A DNA stretch of 64,000 bases from Paracoccus onubensis. Its GTDB lineage: Bacteria; Pseudomonadota; Alphaproteobacteria; Rhodobacterales; Rhodobacteraceae. Position numbers and translations under genes: made by a program. Below are positions 27,754 through 37,000 of this stretch, piece by piece; the stretch's first letter is position 1, and each line of letters begins with the position of its first letter. The DNA lies in NCBI RefSeq assembly GCF_003591515.1, contig NZ_QZCG01000002.1, positions 62,001 to 126,000 of the forward strand, in the 5' to 3' direction. Under the pieces are notes generated by a model. That model saw only the letters and a list, made by a program, of their open reading frames with translations, did not search any database and was not told the DNA's origin.

Positions 27754-28223
27754 TCCAACCCTCCGCTTGCGATCTGAACCGACTCGATTCCCTGTGTCGC
27801 CAGGGTTTCCAGAACCGTGGTGATCTGCTGGACCCGAATGCCCGAACGAACGACGATCAGCACATTCTGAGTGCCTTGTGCCGAGATTGCCTCGGCCAGT
27901 GACGGCAGGCTGTCCATGCCGAAGCGCTGACCGCCCGCGACCAGACCGTCGGGGTGCAGGGTCCAGACCGCAGTGGATGAGACAGCGGTTGCCGTGGTTT
28001 CCGGCCGCTCTTGCTGCGAGTTGGCATTGCCGCCCTCCAATGCGCCGCTGCGCAGGGTCAGCATGGAATAGGGAACGATATTTGACGACAGCATGAAGAA
28101 GATCAACAACTGGAACAGGACATCTGCCAAAGGCGTCATCGAGAAGCTGTAGCGCACCTGCCGCCGGGGAAGCCCTAGCCCCCGGACCGCCTGATGCGAA
28201 TATGATGTGCCAGTCGCGGCCAT
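27750..28223 (-). CDS. ExbD/TolR-like proton-motor subunit
   Basis: A 157-residue protein with cytoplasmic N-terminus, one transmembrane helix and a periplasmic domain. The helix MTPLADVLFQLLIFFML keeps the essential Asp that carries protons through ExbB-ExbD channels. The periplasmic half has the ExbD-like fold pattern (LIVVRSGIRVQQITTVLETL). It lies three bases after the ExbB-like gene and overlaps the second ExbD-like gene by ATGA. The pair with ExbB should form the stator/motor that energises the TonB-like protein. Confidence 0.85.
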   Translation of the reverse strand: MAATGTSYSHQAVRGLGLPRRQVRYSFSMTPLADVLFQLLIFFMLSSNIVPYSMLTLRSGALEGGNANSQQERPETTATAVSSTAVWTLHPDGLVAGGQRFGMDSLPSLAEAISAQGTQNVLIVVRSGIRVQQITTVLETLATQGIESVQIASGGLE

Positions 28224-28226
28224 GGC

Positions 28227-28862
28227 TCAGGCGCGGGCCGGTTGCGCGATCCGGCCATGAATGGCTGACGAGATCACCAGCTCGATGGTCTGGCGCTCAT
28301 CCTCGATCCGGCTTTCCAGCCACGCCGCGATGAAATAGGCGGTCAACGCAATCGCAAGCCCTGCCGCCGTGGTGGTGAGGGCCGTCCAGATGCCCGAGGC
28401 CAGCAGCCGGGGATCGGTGGCTTCCTGACTCAGGGCCAGATTGCCGAACGCATCGATCATGCCGATCACCGTGCCCAGAAGCCCAAGCATCGGCGCCATC
28501 TGCACAACCGCTTCGAGCAGGCGCATCCTTGCGCCCATGCGGGACATTTCGGCCAATGCGACCTGCCGCGCCAGTTCTTCGCCGTAACCGGGTTCGGATG
28601 GGCGTGCGCGCAGCCCTGACATTACCGCGCCCAGTACCCGGGCCAGAACCGTCTGCCCGGCCTGAGCCTTGCGCTGCGCTTCGTCGGGCCGGCCGTTCAG
28701 CCAGTCGTCAAGGATCTCTTCTCCACGCTTGTGCCCGCCAACGCCAAGCCTGCGGAACTGGACGAGTTTGAAGATGGTTACGGTCAGCGTCAGGACGGAC
28801 AACAATGCCAATGCGGCAAAAACCGCTTTGGTGGTTAGCGGCAGGTCGTTGAAAAAAATCAT
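28227..28862 (-). CDS. MotA/TolQ/ExbB proton channel family protein
   Basis: A 211-residue polytopic protein with three membrane helices: residues about 10-30, about 125-147 (MAPMLGLLGTVIGMIDAF) and about 165-187 (ALTTTAAGLAIALTAYFIA). The last two are the ExbB/TolQ signature, including the conserved Gly-rich and Thr-rich faces that line the proton path. The cytoplasmic loop between helices 1 and 2 is of normal size. It heads the motor half of the operon ahead of two ExbD-like proteins and a TonB-like protein. Confidence 0.9.
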   Translation of the reverse strand: MIFFNDLPLTTKAVFAALALLSVLTLTVTIFKLVQFRRLGVGGHKRGEEILDDWLNGRPDEAQRKAQAGQTVLARVLGAVMSGLRARPSEPGYGEELARQVALAEMSRMGARMRLLEAVVQMAPMLGLLGTVIGMIDAFGNLALSQEATDPRLLASGIWTALTTTAAGLAIALTAYFIAAWLESRIEDERQTIELVISSAIHGRIAQPARA

Positions 28863-28881
28863 TTTTGAAAGCCTTCAGCGA

Positions 28882-29403
28882 TCAGAGCCCGAAATCGATA
28901 TCCGTGCGTGACTGGGTCGCAAGCCCACCAAGGCAGGCTGCACGCAAATCTTCGCCATCGCCGGTCGTGCAGGCGGCGACGTCGTTGACGACGATTCGTC
29001 CGATATCCGTGCATTGCTGATCGGGCAGTTCGAACATCGCAACTTTCGTCTTGCCGGTAACCATTGCGCCAAAATCGAGAATCGGCAAGGATTTCACCAA
29101 GCCGTCCCCATCGAAAATCGCGACCTGCCATGCCGCCCGATCAAGATCCTGATCAAGCCGGTTCGTGGTCACGACCGTCAACCGGCAGCCGTTATCCTCG
29201 GTCGCGGCGGCACCGTTCAATTCGAGAAGGATACTGCCATTGGCAAGGGCAGCACTGTCGGCGGCATCACTTTCGGGAACAGAGGCCGCCGCTTCGGGCT
29301 GGTTGGTTTGTTCCGTGTCCTGTTCGGCGGGTTGCGACCACGAGGCCGGCACGGCAAAAATCAAAGCGACACCACTAAGCAGCGCGATTGCACTGAGGCG
29401 CAT
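28882..29403 (-). CDS. Secreted protein of unknown function in the ExbBD-like operon
   Basis: A 173-residue protein with a signal peptide (cleavage after about residue 23, VPASWSQ), an acidic low-complexity stretch (about 24-50) and a compact domain with four cysteines (NGCRLTV, DQQCTDIG, AACTTG, AACLGG). I do not recognise the family. It sits 19 bases before the ExbB-like gene, so cotranscription is very likely, and a periplasmic partner of the motor is the simplest guess. Confidence 0.75.
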   Translation of the reverse strand: MRLSAIALLSGVALIFAVPASWSQPAEQDTEQTNQPEAAASVPESDAADSAALANGSILLELNGAAATEDNGCRLTVVTTNRLDQDLDRAAWQVAIFDGDGLVKSLPILDFGAMVTGKTKVAMFELPDQQCTDIGRIVVNDVAACTTGDGEDLRAACLGGLATQSRTDIDFGL

Positions 29404-29424
29404 GAATAATCCTTTCGTAGAAAT

Positions 29425-29913
29425 TCAGCGATAAACCCCGATCATGGGTAAATTCTCGAACCTGTCACGGGCCGTTTCGTCCGGGAAGCCCGTTTCGGAA
29501 AATGTTCCGGGAGAACCGGACAACATATCCTGCCCGCCGGGTGCGACAAAATAATTGACCGGCGCCGCCGGTTGGATGCCGGAATCCAATGCGGCAACCT
29601 CTGTGGATGGATGTGAGGCTGTGGGTGTCGCTTCTGAAGCCGGCAGTTCCGTTTGCGGAAGATCGGGCGATGCCGGGGGTTCGGCAGGGATATCGGCGAA
29701 ATCGCGTATCCGGGCCGAATCATTGCCTAACGGACGGATTCCCTTCCGGATTTCGCTTAGCGGCAGGACGGGGCTGGTGCTGCGCTCGACCGCGAGTCCC
29801 GTTTCCGGCGTGGCGATGTCAGAAGGCAATACCAACTGATCGACCGCCTTCGCGAAACCGAATGCGGTACCTGCAGCAAGTATGGTTGCACCTATTACGA
29901 AGATCGGTTTCAT
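29425..29913 (-). CDS. Membrane-anchored or secreted protein of unknown function, first gene of the ExbBD-like operon
   Basis: A 162-residue protein. The start at 29913 gives an N-terminal hydrophobic helix (IFVIGATILAAGTAFGFA) that could be an anchor or signal. The rest is Pro/Glu/Ser-rich and probably disordered, ending in a small conserved-looking segment (about residues 118-162, VNYFVAPGGQDML). No known domain is recognised. It begins 71 bases from the divergent DUF1036 gene and is followed by the 173-residue secreted protein after 21 bases. Confidence 0.7.
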   Translation of the reverse strand: MKPIFVIGATILAAGTAFGFAKAVDQLVLPSDIATPETGLAVERSTSPVLPLSEIRKGIRPLGNDSARIRDFADIPAEPPASPDLPQTELPASEATPTASHPSTEVAALDSGIQPAAPVNYFVAPGGQDMLSGSPGTFSETGFPDETARDRFENLPMIGVYR

Positions 29914-29984
29914 GTACAAAATACCCCCTGATAACGTAATCCTATCATGGCCAAACCATTTGCTCAATTATTCTGGTCAAGGAA
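29914..29984. promoter_or_regulatory. Divergent promoter region between the motor operon and the rightward secretion/surface block
   Basis: Only 71 bases separate the start codons of two divergent transcription units. The stretch is clearly more AT-rich than its surroundings (CATTTGCTCAATTATTC). Both promoters must fit here, so a shared regulator could control both units. I cannot assign -35/-10 boxes with confidence. Confidence 0.5.
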
Positions 29985-30404
29985 ATGAAATCAATATTAC
30001 CGATATTTGCAGCCGTCTTTGGTCTGGCCGGAATATTGTCGCCGCAAGGCGCGCGCGCGGAAATGCGGATATGCAATCAGTCATATGACGTGCTGAACGT
30101 AGCCTTCGGCGCTCCAGAAGGCGAGGGCTTCATAACTTATGGCTGGTGGCGGGTTGCGCCGAATCAATGCGCTGTCCTGAAAAGAGAACCGCTGCGCGAC
30201 CGCAATTATTACGTTTTCGCTGCGGATGTTTTCGGAAACGAGGTGTTGTCGGGAACGACGCCGATGTGCGTGGCGCCACGTCGTTTCGAGATTACCGGGC
30301 AGGAAAACTGTCTGCTGCGCGGTTTTCTGGATGCAAGATTCATGGAAGTGGATACAGGTGAACGCCGGGATTGGACCGTATTCGTTTCTCTTCGCCCGGT
30401 TTGA
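29985..30404 (+). CDS. DUF1036 secreted protein
   Basis: A 139-residue protein with a signal peptide (cleavage after about residue 24, GARA). The mature domain starts MRICNQSYDVLNVAFG and continues through GWWRVAPNQCAVL and a YYVFAADV segment, the pattern of DUF1036. Two to four cysteines suggest disulfides in the periplasm. The function of DUF1036 is unknown. It is the first gene of the rightward block that leads through cell-wall proteins and the autotransporter to the TssKLM genes. Confidence 0.85.
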   Translation: MKSILPIFAAVFGLAGILSPQGARAEMRICNQSYDVLNVAFGAPEGEGFITYGWWRVAPNQCAVLKREPLRDRNYYVFAADVFGNEVLSGTTPMCVAPRRFEITGQENCLLRGFLDARFMEVDTGERRDWTVFVSLRPV

Positions 30405-30478
30405 GGCTTGGATGAAATGGCGGTGGCTGATATTCAAGAACTGTATTGAGTCAGATGGCGATCGGAAAAGGGCATTTC

Positions 30479-31726
30479 ATGCGGTTTGAAAGCGTGGGAA
30501 TACTTGCCATGCTTATGCTGTGTACAGCGGACCGGCAGGCGTTTGCGCAGACCGATCCGGCTGTGCTGATTGTGGGTGCGTCCATGCCCGCGCCGCTTGC
30601 AATACTGGCAGACAAGGCTGCCGCCGTGTCAGCCGAAGGAATTGTCGATGAACTGGCCGGCGGGCGGGCGGATCTGATCTATATCGGGACCGCGCCGGAT
30701 AATGGGGGCGGGTCGCTGCCTGACATGCTGGCGGATCTGCCCGCGGATCGTCCGATGACGCTTGTCGTCAACGATTGCGGATGGCAGCAGCAGAGCGTCG
30801 ATCTTGACGATATGCAATCGGCCCTGCGCGACGGTTCGCAAGTGACGATTGCCGTTCCGGACAAGGCGGAAAATTGCGATGCCGAATCTCTGGCACAGTC
30901 ATTCGCCGCCGCCGCCACGGAAGAAGGCGCAGCGCGGCGCGAGGCGCTTCGGAAAGGCGGTTATCGCCTGAGCGAAACCACTGCACTTGCGGCATCGGCG
31001 CCTGCGGGCGGGCTGGTGATCTCTGCCCTTCCGGCTGAATCGATGCGTGCGTCGGGTGCGTCTCCGGTTATTCTGGCCAGCGCCGATCCCAATCCGGTGA
31101 TTGCGTCCGGCACCGCAGACGACGGCGGTGCTTTTGCGCCCGAAGCTGCGGCTGCGGCGCTGCGACCCGGTGCGCCGGAGCCCTCGATCATCGTCGGGGA
31201 TCTGGCGGTGCTTGTGGCCGCCGATTCGCGGGGACCGCTTGGGATGCCGTATCAGGCACGGGAAGAAATTCGCCGCCGCGACCCGGCGATGTTCAACCGC
31301 CTTCTTGGCCGTGGCGCGTTCGATCCGGAGGGAGAACAGGTTGCCGCCGCGATGCAGACCGAATTGGCGCGGATGAACTGTTATAACGGCGGCATCGACG
31401 GCGCCTGGGGTTCGGGCTCGGCTTCGGCGCTGCGCCGTTATTTCGAAGAGGCCGGGGCAGCGCAGGCATCGACGACCCCGGAAATCGGACTTTATCGGGG
31501 CATGATCAGCCGTGAGGCGGTGGAATGCCCCGATATTCAACCGGTTGCTCAGGCGGCGCCAAGCAGAAGCAGCGGCGGCGGCAATACCCGCTCACAGCCT
31601 GCGCCCACTGCCCCGCGCGCGCAGGCTGCAGCCCCGGAAGCCAGCGCGTCTGCGCAGCCGACGACACCAACAACGCGCGCGATCAACCTGCGCCCCGGCC
31701 TGCTGGGGGTGGGGTCGATCCGGTGA
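30479..31726 (+). CDS. Secreted protein with solute-binding-like and peptidoglycan-binding-like regions
   Basis: A 415-residue protein with an N-terminal signal peptide (cleavage near AFAQ). Residues about 30-230 resemble a periplasmic solute-binding fold (DELAGGRADLIYIGTAP, MTLVVND), though this is weak. Near residue 295 the segment ARMNCYNGGIDGAWGSGSAS looks like a peptidoglycan-binding repeat of the kind found in Rhodobacterales envelope proteins. A disordered Pro/Ala tail follows. The ATG at 30479 follows GGAAAAGGG. The next gene, a membrane-anchored transglycosylase, starts five bases after the stop, so the two likely act together at the cell wall. Confidence 0.75.
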   Translation: MRFESVGILAMLMLCTADRQAFAQTDPAVLIVGASMPAPLAILADKAAAVSAEGIVDELAGGRADLIYIGTAPDNGGGSLPDMLADLPADRPMTLVVNDCGWQQQSVDLDDMQSALRDGSQVTIAVPDKAENCDAESLAQSFAAAATEEGAARREALRKGGYRLSETTALAASAPAGGLVISALPAESMRASGASPVILASADPNPVIASGTADDGGAFAPEAAAAALRPGAPEPSIIVGDLAVLVAADSRGPLGMPYQAREEIRRRDPAMFNRLLGRGAFDPEGEQVAAAMQTELARMNCYNGGIDGAWGSGSASALRRYFEEAGAAQASTTPEIGLYRGMISREAVECPDIQPVAQAAPSRSSGGGNTRSQPAPTAPRAQAAAPEASASAQPTTPTTRAINLRPGLLGVGSIR

Positions 31727-31730
31727 CAAG

Positions 31731-33920
31731 ATGATCGGGGTCGACCCGCGCTTTCAGAAGATGGGCCGGGCCGCACGCCGTCGTCGTTTCCGGCTTCGTC
31801 TGTTCCGCTGGACCGGAGGCATATCCACCATTGCATTGGCCGCATTCCTGGGAATCCGATATTTCCAGCCGGATTTTAATGCGTTATTTCGGTTTGGGGA
31901 TCAAAATGAAGCACTTGTACAGGTCGAGTCCGAGTTCGATATCGCGCCGGTAGTGCGTTCGGACACCTTTACCAATATTCCCGGCGATCCGCTGATCATC
32001 CCGACCTCGGACGATGGCGAGGCGCCAGAGATACGCGAAAAGCCGGTCCCTTCCGATCCTGCAATCACGCGCCGCCTCCCGGCGGCATTGCGCGCCGTTG
32101 CGGTTCTTGAAAGCGAACTGGTTCTGAGCAATCGTCAGCTTGTCGCCACGCTTCCCTCGACCCGCGAGGAATTCGCGCTGTTTCAGTCAGAGCGAAATCG
32201 TGCCCGGCTGATAGATGCCGCTGCGGATGACACCAATATTGGCGGTGCGTTCAATGCGGGGCAGGAGCCGACATCCAGCACCGTCTTCTTGCGGGACTCG
32301 GCATATCGGACTAGCCTGTGGCGCGAAATCGTCCTTGAAACAACCGCTCCGGTCGCCATTGGCGAATTGTTGGAGCGTAACGGTTTTGACGACGGAAATG
32401 CCGCTTATCTGGAGCAGCGTATCCGGGATCAGCTTTCGCTGAAGGAGGCGCTGCCAACAGGTTCGCTGCTTGCCCTGCGTTATCGTATGCAAAGCGGCCA
32501 GCGGCAGGTCATCCAGCTTGCCCTTTACGACGCCGAGGGTTTTGTCGGCGCATTGGGGATGTCTTCCGCAGGGCAACTCGTGCCATCTGCGGATGCCTGG
32601 GCGGATCAGTCCCTGCTGGAGCAGGCACTTTCCAGTGAGGGTAAGGAAGGACAGGATGCGGGGCAGCAGCGTCTGCTTGACCTGATATATTCCGCTGCGT
32701 TGCGTAACGATATTCCCACACAGGTCGCGGGCGAGGCGATCGCGATGATGGCCAAGGTCTATGATCTGGACAGCTATGCCGACAAATCGGACCGGCTGAC
32801 CCTGATCTATGCTCCGGGCAGCGATGGGGATCCCGGCGCGATCCTTTATATAGGAGTGACTGGCAAGGCGGGTGCGCGCGAATGCTATGTGGTTCCGGAC
32901 GAAGAAGAGGGATTCGAGTGCTATGCGCCGGGCTCCCGGGTTCGGGAAAGCGAAGGTGGGTTGCAGATGATCGCACCGGTTGCCGGGGTCCTGTCGCAGC
33001 GTTTCGTGCCGCCCGCCGAGGGGCAGCAAGATCGTGGGCGGGTTATCTGGTCGGCCCCGACAGGCAGTCCGGTTGTCGCGGCGGGCGATGGCGAGGTGAC
33101 GCTTGCGTCGGTCGGGGGCGAAAACGGGGTGCAGGTCGAGATTACCCATCCCAATGGAATGATCAGCCGATATTCGGGGCTGGCATCCCTGTCGGGCAAG
33201 GTCGCACAGGGCGGAAAGATTTCCCACGGCACGGCAATCGGTTCCGTAGGGCGGCCGCTTGACGACGGGCAGGACACGGGGCTGGTGTTCCAATTGCTGA
33301 AGGACGGGCAGCCGGTTGACCCCATGTCCTATCTTAGCTCGGCGGGTCAGGTCATGGCCTCGAATGCCGTCGAAGCCCTGATCGGTCAGATCATCCAGGT
33401 GGAAAGCGCGGGCAATGCGCGCGCCAAGAATCCGCGATCATCGGCCGCCGGGCTGGGACAGTTCATCGACTCCACATGGTTGCGCATGATGCGGAACTAT
33501 CGACCCGATCTGGTCGCCAGCCTGTCCCCGCGCGAGCTGCTTGATCTGCGTTTCGATCCCGGAATGTCGCGCGAGATGGTTCGGCGGCTGGCACAGGAGA
33601 ACGAGGCTTTCCTTCGCGCCCGGGGTCACTCGATCACCGCCGGGCGTCTTTATCTCGCGCATTTCCTTGGGCCGGCCGGGGCCGATCTGGCCTTGCGCGC
33701 CGATCCGTCACTGCCAGTCGGCAGCGTAATGGGAGCAGGTGTCGTCTCGGCCAACCCGTTCCTGCGCGGCTATAGCCTGGGCGATCTGCGGAACTGGGCC
33801 GAGCGTAAAATGTCGGGCCGTTCGAATCCGGCGTTTATCGCACCAGAGCCGCCGCTTTCGCCGGAAGTCAGGGCCTATATTGCCGCGATCGACCAGCTTC
33901 GCGGGCCGGAGCCGGGGTGA
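31731..33920 (+). CDS. Membrane-anchored degenerate LytM domain fused to a lytic transglycosylase
   Basis: A 729-residue protein with a basic N-terminus and one membrane helix (about residues 26-45). The periplasmic part holds an M23-like domain (about 413-535) and a C-terminal SLT domain. The M23 domain has lost all metal ligands: GRVIWSAPTGSP replaces HxGxDWxAP, YSGL replaces YxHL, and GLVFQL replaces HLHFEL. The SLT domain looks active, with catalytic Glu558 in IIQVESAGN followed by AAGLGQFIDSTW. It probably opens peptidoglycan locally, under control of the dead LytM domain. It precedes the autotransporter gene. Confidence 0.86.
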   Translation: MIGVDPRFQKMGRAARRRRFRLRLFRWTGGISTIALAAFLGIRYFQPDFNALFRFGDQNEALVQVESEFDIAPVVRSDTFTNIPGDPLIIPTSDDGEAPEIREKPVPSDPAITRRLPAALRAVAVLESELVLSNRQLVATLPSTREEFALFQSERNRARLIDAAADDTNIGGAFNAGQEPTSSTVFLRDSAYRTSLWREIVLETTAPVAIGELLERNGFDDGNAAYLEQRIRDQLSLKEALPTGSLLALRYRMQSGQRQVIQLALYDAEGFVGALGMSSAGQLVPSADAWADQSLLEQALSSEGKEGQDAGQQRLLDLIYSAALRNDIPTQVAGEAIAMMAKVYDLDSYADKSDRLTLIYAPGSDGDPGAILYIGVTGKAGARECYVVPDEEEGFECYAPGSRVRESEGGLQMIAPVAGVLSQRFVPPAEGQQDRGRVIWSAPTGSPVVAAGDGEVTLASVGGENGVQVEITHPNGMISRYSGLASLSGKVAQGGKISHGTAIGSVGRPLDDGQDTGLVFQLLKDGQPVDPMSYLSSAGQVMASNAVEALIGQIIQVESAGNARAKNPRSSAAGLGQFIDSTWLRMMRNYRPDLVASLSPRELLDLRFDPGMSREMVRRLAQENEAFLRARGHSITAGRLYLAHFLGPAGADLALRADPSLPVGSVMGAGVVSANPFLRGYSLGDLRNWAERKMSGRSNPAFIAPEPPLSPEVRAYIAAIDQLRGPEPG

Positions 33921-34031
33921 TCGGGTCACAACGGGCCGGAAAGTTTTAGTTAGCACTTGTTAAAACCGGGTTTGACAGGGTATTCCCGTGGCAAGTTTCC
34001 CTATTTGATCTTATTCAGAGAAGCTTCGATC

Positions 34032-37000
34032 ATGTTTGTCAATTTCCGCCGTCCGCATCGTTCTGTCCTTCGTTCTCGTCTGCTGCTTTCAACCGCTTTG
34101 ATTGGCGTCGGGGCATTGATACTTGCCCAGGGGGCACATGCCCAGGATTCCCATCTTTATTTCGACAATACGGATACGTTGGGGACAGGCAATGCTGTGG
34201 AACTGCGTCCGGAAAGCGGTGAATGGGGCACGAAAGGGTATAATTCGAGCTTCTGGCGCGGCTTGAACAATGACGGGTGGTGGCGCAGGGCAGGGAAAAT
34301 TTCATCTGGCCAGATAGGTGTCCTGACCGAAGGGGCAGATGGTGACGGTGACGGTCTTCCTGACCCTGTCACGATCACAATCGGTAATCGCCTAAATTTA
34401 TTTGATAGAGATGCCACGGTGGATGTTGGCGGCCTTCGGCTGGATTCCGGACAGTATACGTTTTCCGAAGGATTGATCCGAGGCGGTCTGAACGGCGACA
34501 CACTTCTGCTGGAGAATAACTCCGGCGACGTGGATTCTGATCTGACGGTTGAATCCGGCCTTCTGGGTAAGGTCGAGATTGCAGGCACCGGGGATGGCGC
34601 GGTCGTCTATGCAGGCAATATGCTGGAAAATGATTCCGAGGTCAGCCAGTTGAGCGTACGAGAAGGTGCGCTGTTCGAGATCACGGGAACCACCAGCGGG
34701 ACGCTGCAGAACCAGGGCAATACGGTGCTTGTGGATGGCGGCGAGCATAGCGGGCGTTTCGTCAACGGCAGCACCGGCCAGCTCAGCGTTGACGGGACGG
34801 GGACGATTGACGGCCAGCTTGTCAATGAGAGCAACGGCGATCTGCGCGGAATGATCGATATCGGCGCGGATGAGCATCTGATTGTCTCTGACGGCTTGCA
34901 TAATAGCGGTATTGTAGCACTCGGCGGCGTTCTGGAAACGCCGAGACTGCTTAACGCCGGGCAAGGCATCATTTCATTGACCGATGCGGATGACAGAGGC
35001 AATCCGACGGTGCGCGGTGGGGTAAACAATTACGGGAAAATCACCGTTACGGATGGTGCTTCGGTCGAACTGACCATCGAAGATCCCGATTCCGCCGTTC
35101 AGGGCGACGGTGACGGCGTTTTCCTGAACGGTGGCACGAATGGCGGTTTTGTTCTGGGGCAGAACAGCAATCTGACCATCAATGCCGAAAAATTTCAGTT
35201 CGAACCCGCATCTAACATCACTGTTGGTCACAACCTTATTCTGAATGGTGAAATCCGGAATGTCGGTACGCTGACCTACGAGGATGCCGCGGGTACAGGG
35301 ACCATTAACGACACATTGATCAATGCGTCCAGACAGGTTGACGGCGGTTCCCCTCTCCTTGGCGTATTGCAGTTCAGGACCGAGGTGGATGCCGGCGGCA
35401 ACATCATCGTAAACGACGGCAAGATGACCGTGGGTTCGGATGACGCGCAGCAATCATCCGATGCGCATTTGTTCAATGTCGGCCGGATCAGCAATAAAAG
35501 TGATCGCGAACTGAACATTCAGGGCGGTCTGGTCGAAACTGAGGGATTTGGCAATCAGGGGATTGTGAATGTCGGCCTTGCCGGCGGCGATATCGGTACC
35601 GCGCGGGTCGAAGAGGCGTTTGATAATCATCGCGGTGCTACCGTTAATGTCAATGGTGGCCTGATTGATGTTGGCGATGCGGATCATCAGGGCACATTCA
35701 CCAATTCGGGTGACGTCTTTATTAATGCTGTCAATGACACTGTCGGAACCGTTGCGGGCGATACGATCGCGAATAACGGTCTGATTGACGTTGCTGGCGA
35801 GTTGAAGGCGCGCGACCTGCTTGTGAACACGACCAGCGGTGAAATCAATGTCAATGGCGGGCTGGTCGATGCGGCCCGCCTTGTCAATCGCGGCTCGCTG
35901 AACATCAATTTCGTGAATGATACCGCAGGCCGGGTTATCGGCGGGACGATTAATAACGAGAACCTCATCAATGTCGCTGGTGAACTGAATGCCACGGCGC
36001 TGCTGTACAACAAGGTTGGTGGTACGATCGATGTTGGCAGCGGTGGCTCCGTCGATGCCGCCCGCCTTGATAACGCGGGCGAGTTGGTTATTCGATCCGC
36101 GAATGGCGTCGCAGGCGCGGTTACAGGCGGCACGATCACGAATAGCAATCGCATTACTGTTGCGGGTGAATTGGCCGCTACGACTTTGCTTCATAATCAA
36201 AGGGATAGTGCGCTGATCGTTGCGGGGGGCACAGTGGATGCCACCAATGTCACGAATTCAGGAACCCTTGCCGTCAATATAAATAACGGCAGTATCGGCA
36301 CGGTTACGGCGGGCACAAGCTTTACCAATAATATTCACGGCACCGTCAACCTGAACGGCACGAGCCTGGAGGTCGTGGATTCTGACGGAACACGTGGCGC
36401 ATTGAACAATTCAGGGCGGTTCAGAGTCAATCTGAACGGCGCTAATGTCGGGACGGTCGCTGCGGATACCGTCGCGAATGGTGGCACATTCGATATTGCC
36501 GGTGATCTGATCGCCGATTCCGAATTCAGGAATAACGGCAATGGCACTGTTAACGTTAATGGCGGGGTGCTCCAGACCGTCGCGCTGGACAATTCGGGCG
36601 AAATCTTCGTCAACGAGACTGGAGGGGTTGCCGGCTCGGTTACCGTCGATACGGTTGCAAACCGAAACAGGATCGATGTTGCCGGCGAGTTGGCGGCTGC
36701 AACCCGGATCACCAATGAACGTGGCGGCCGGATCAACGTCAACGACGGGGGGCTGAATACCGATGAATTTGTCAATATCGGGGCATTGGATATCAATGGC
36801 GGCGACGGAACGGTAACCGCCGCGACCGCCTTCGACAATAATGGCGGTGTCGTCACGGTTGACGGAGGAAATCTGTCGGTCGAGGATTCGGCAGGTGCAC
36901 TGGGAACCCTGACCAATTCCGGCCAGATCCATGTCGGCATGGCGGGGGATACCGCGGGGAAGGTCACTGCTGATACGATCGAGAACAGCAATATCGTTAC

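Noticed and set aside
33972..33977. TTGACA hexamer upstream of the autotransporter as a sigma-70 promoter
   Set aside because: No acceptable -10 hexamer at 16-18 bases downstream, so it is only mentioned in the gene entry.
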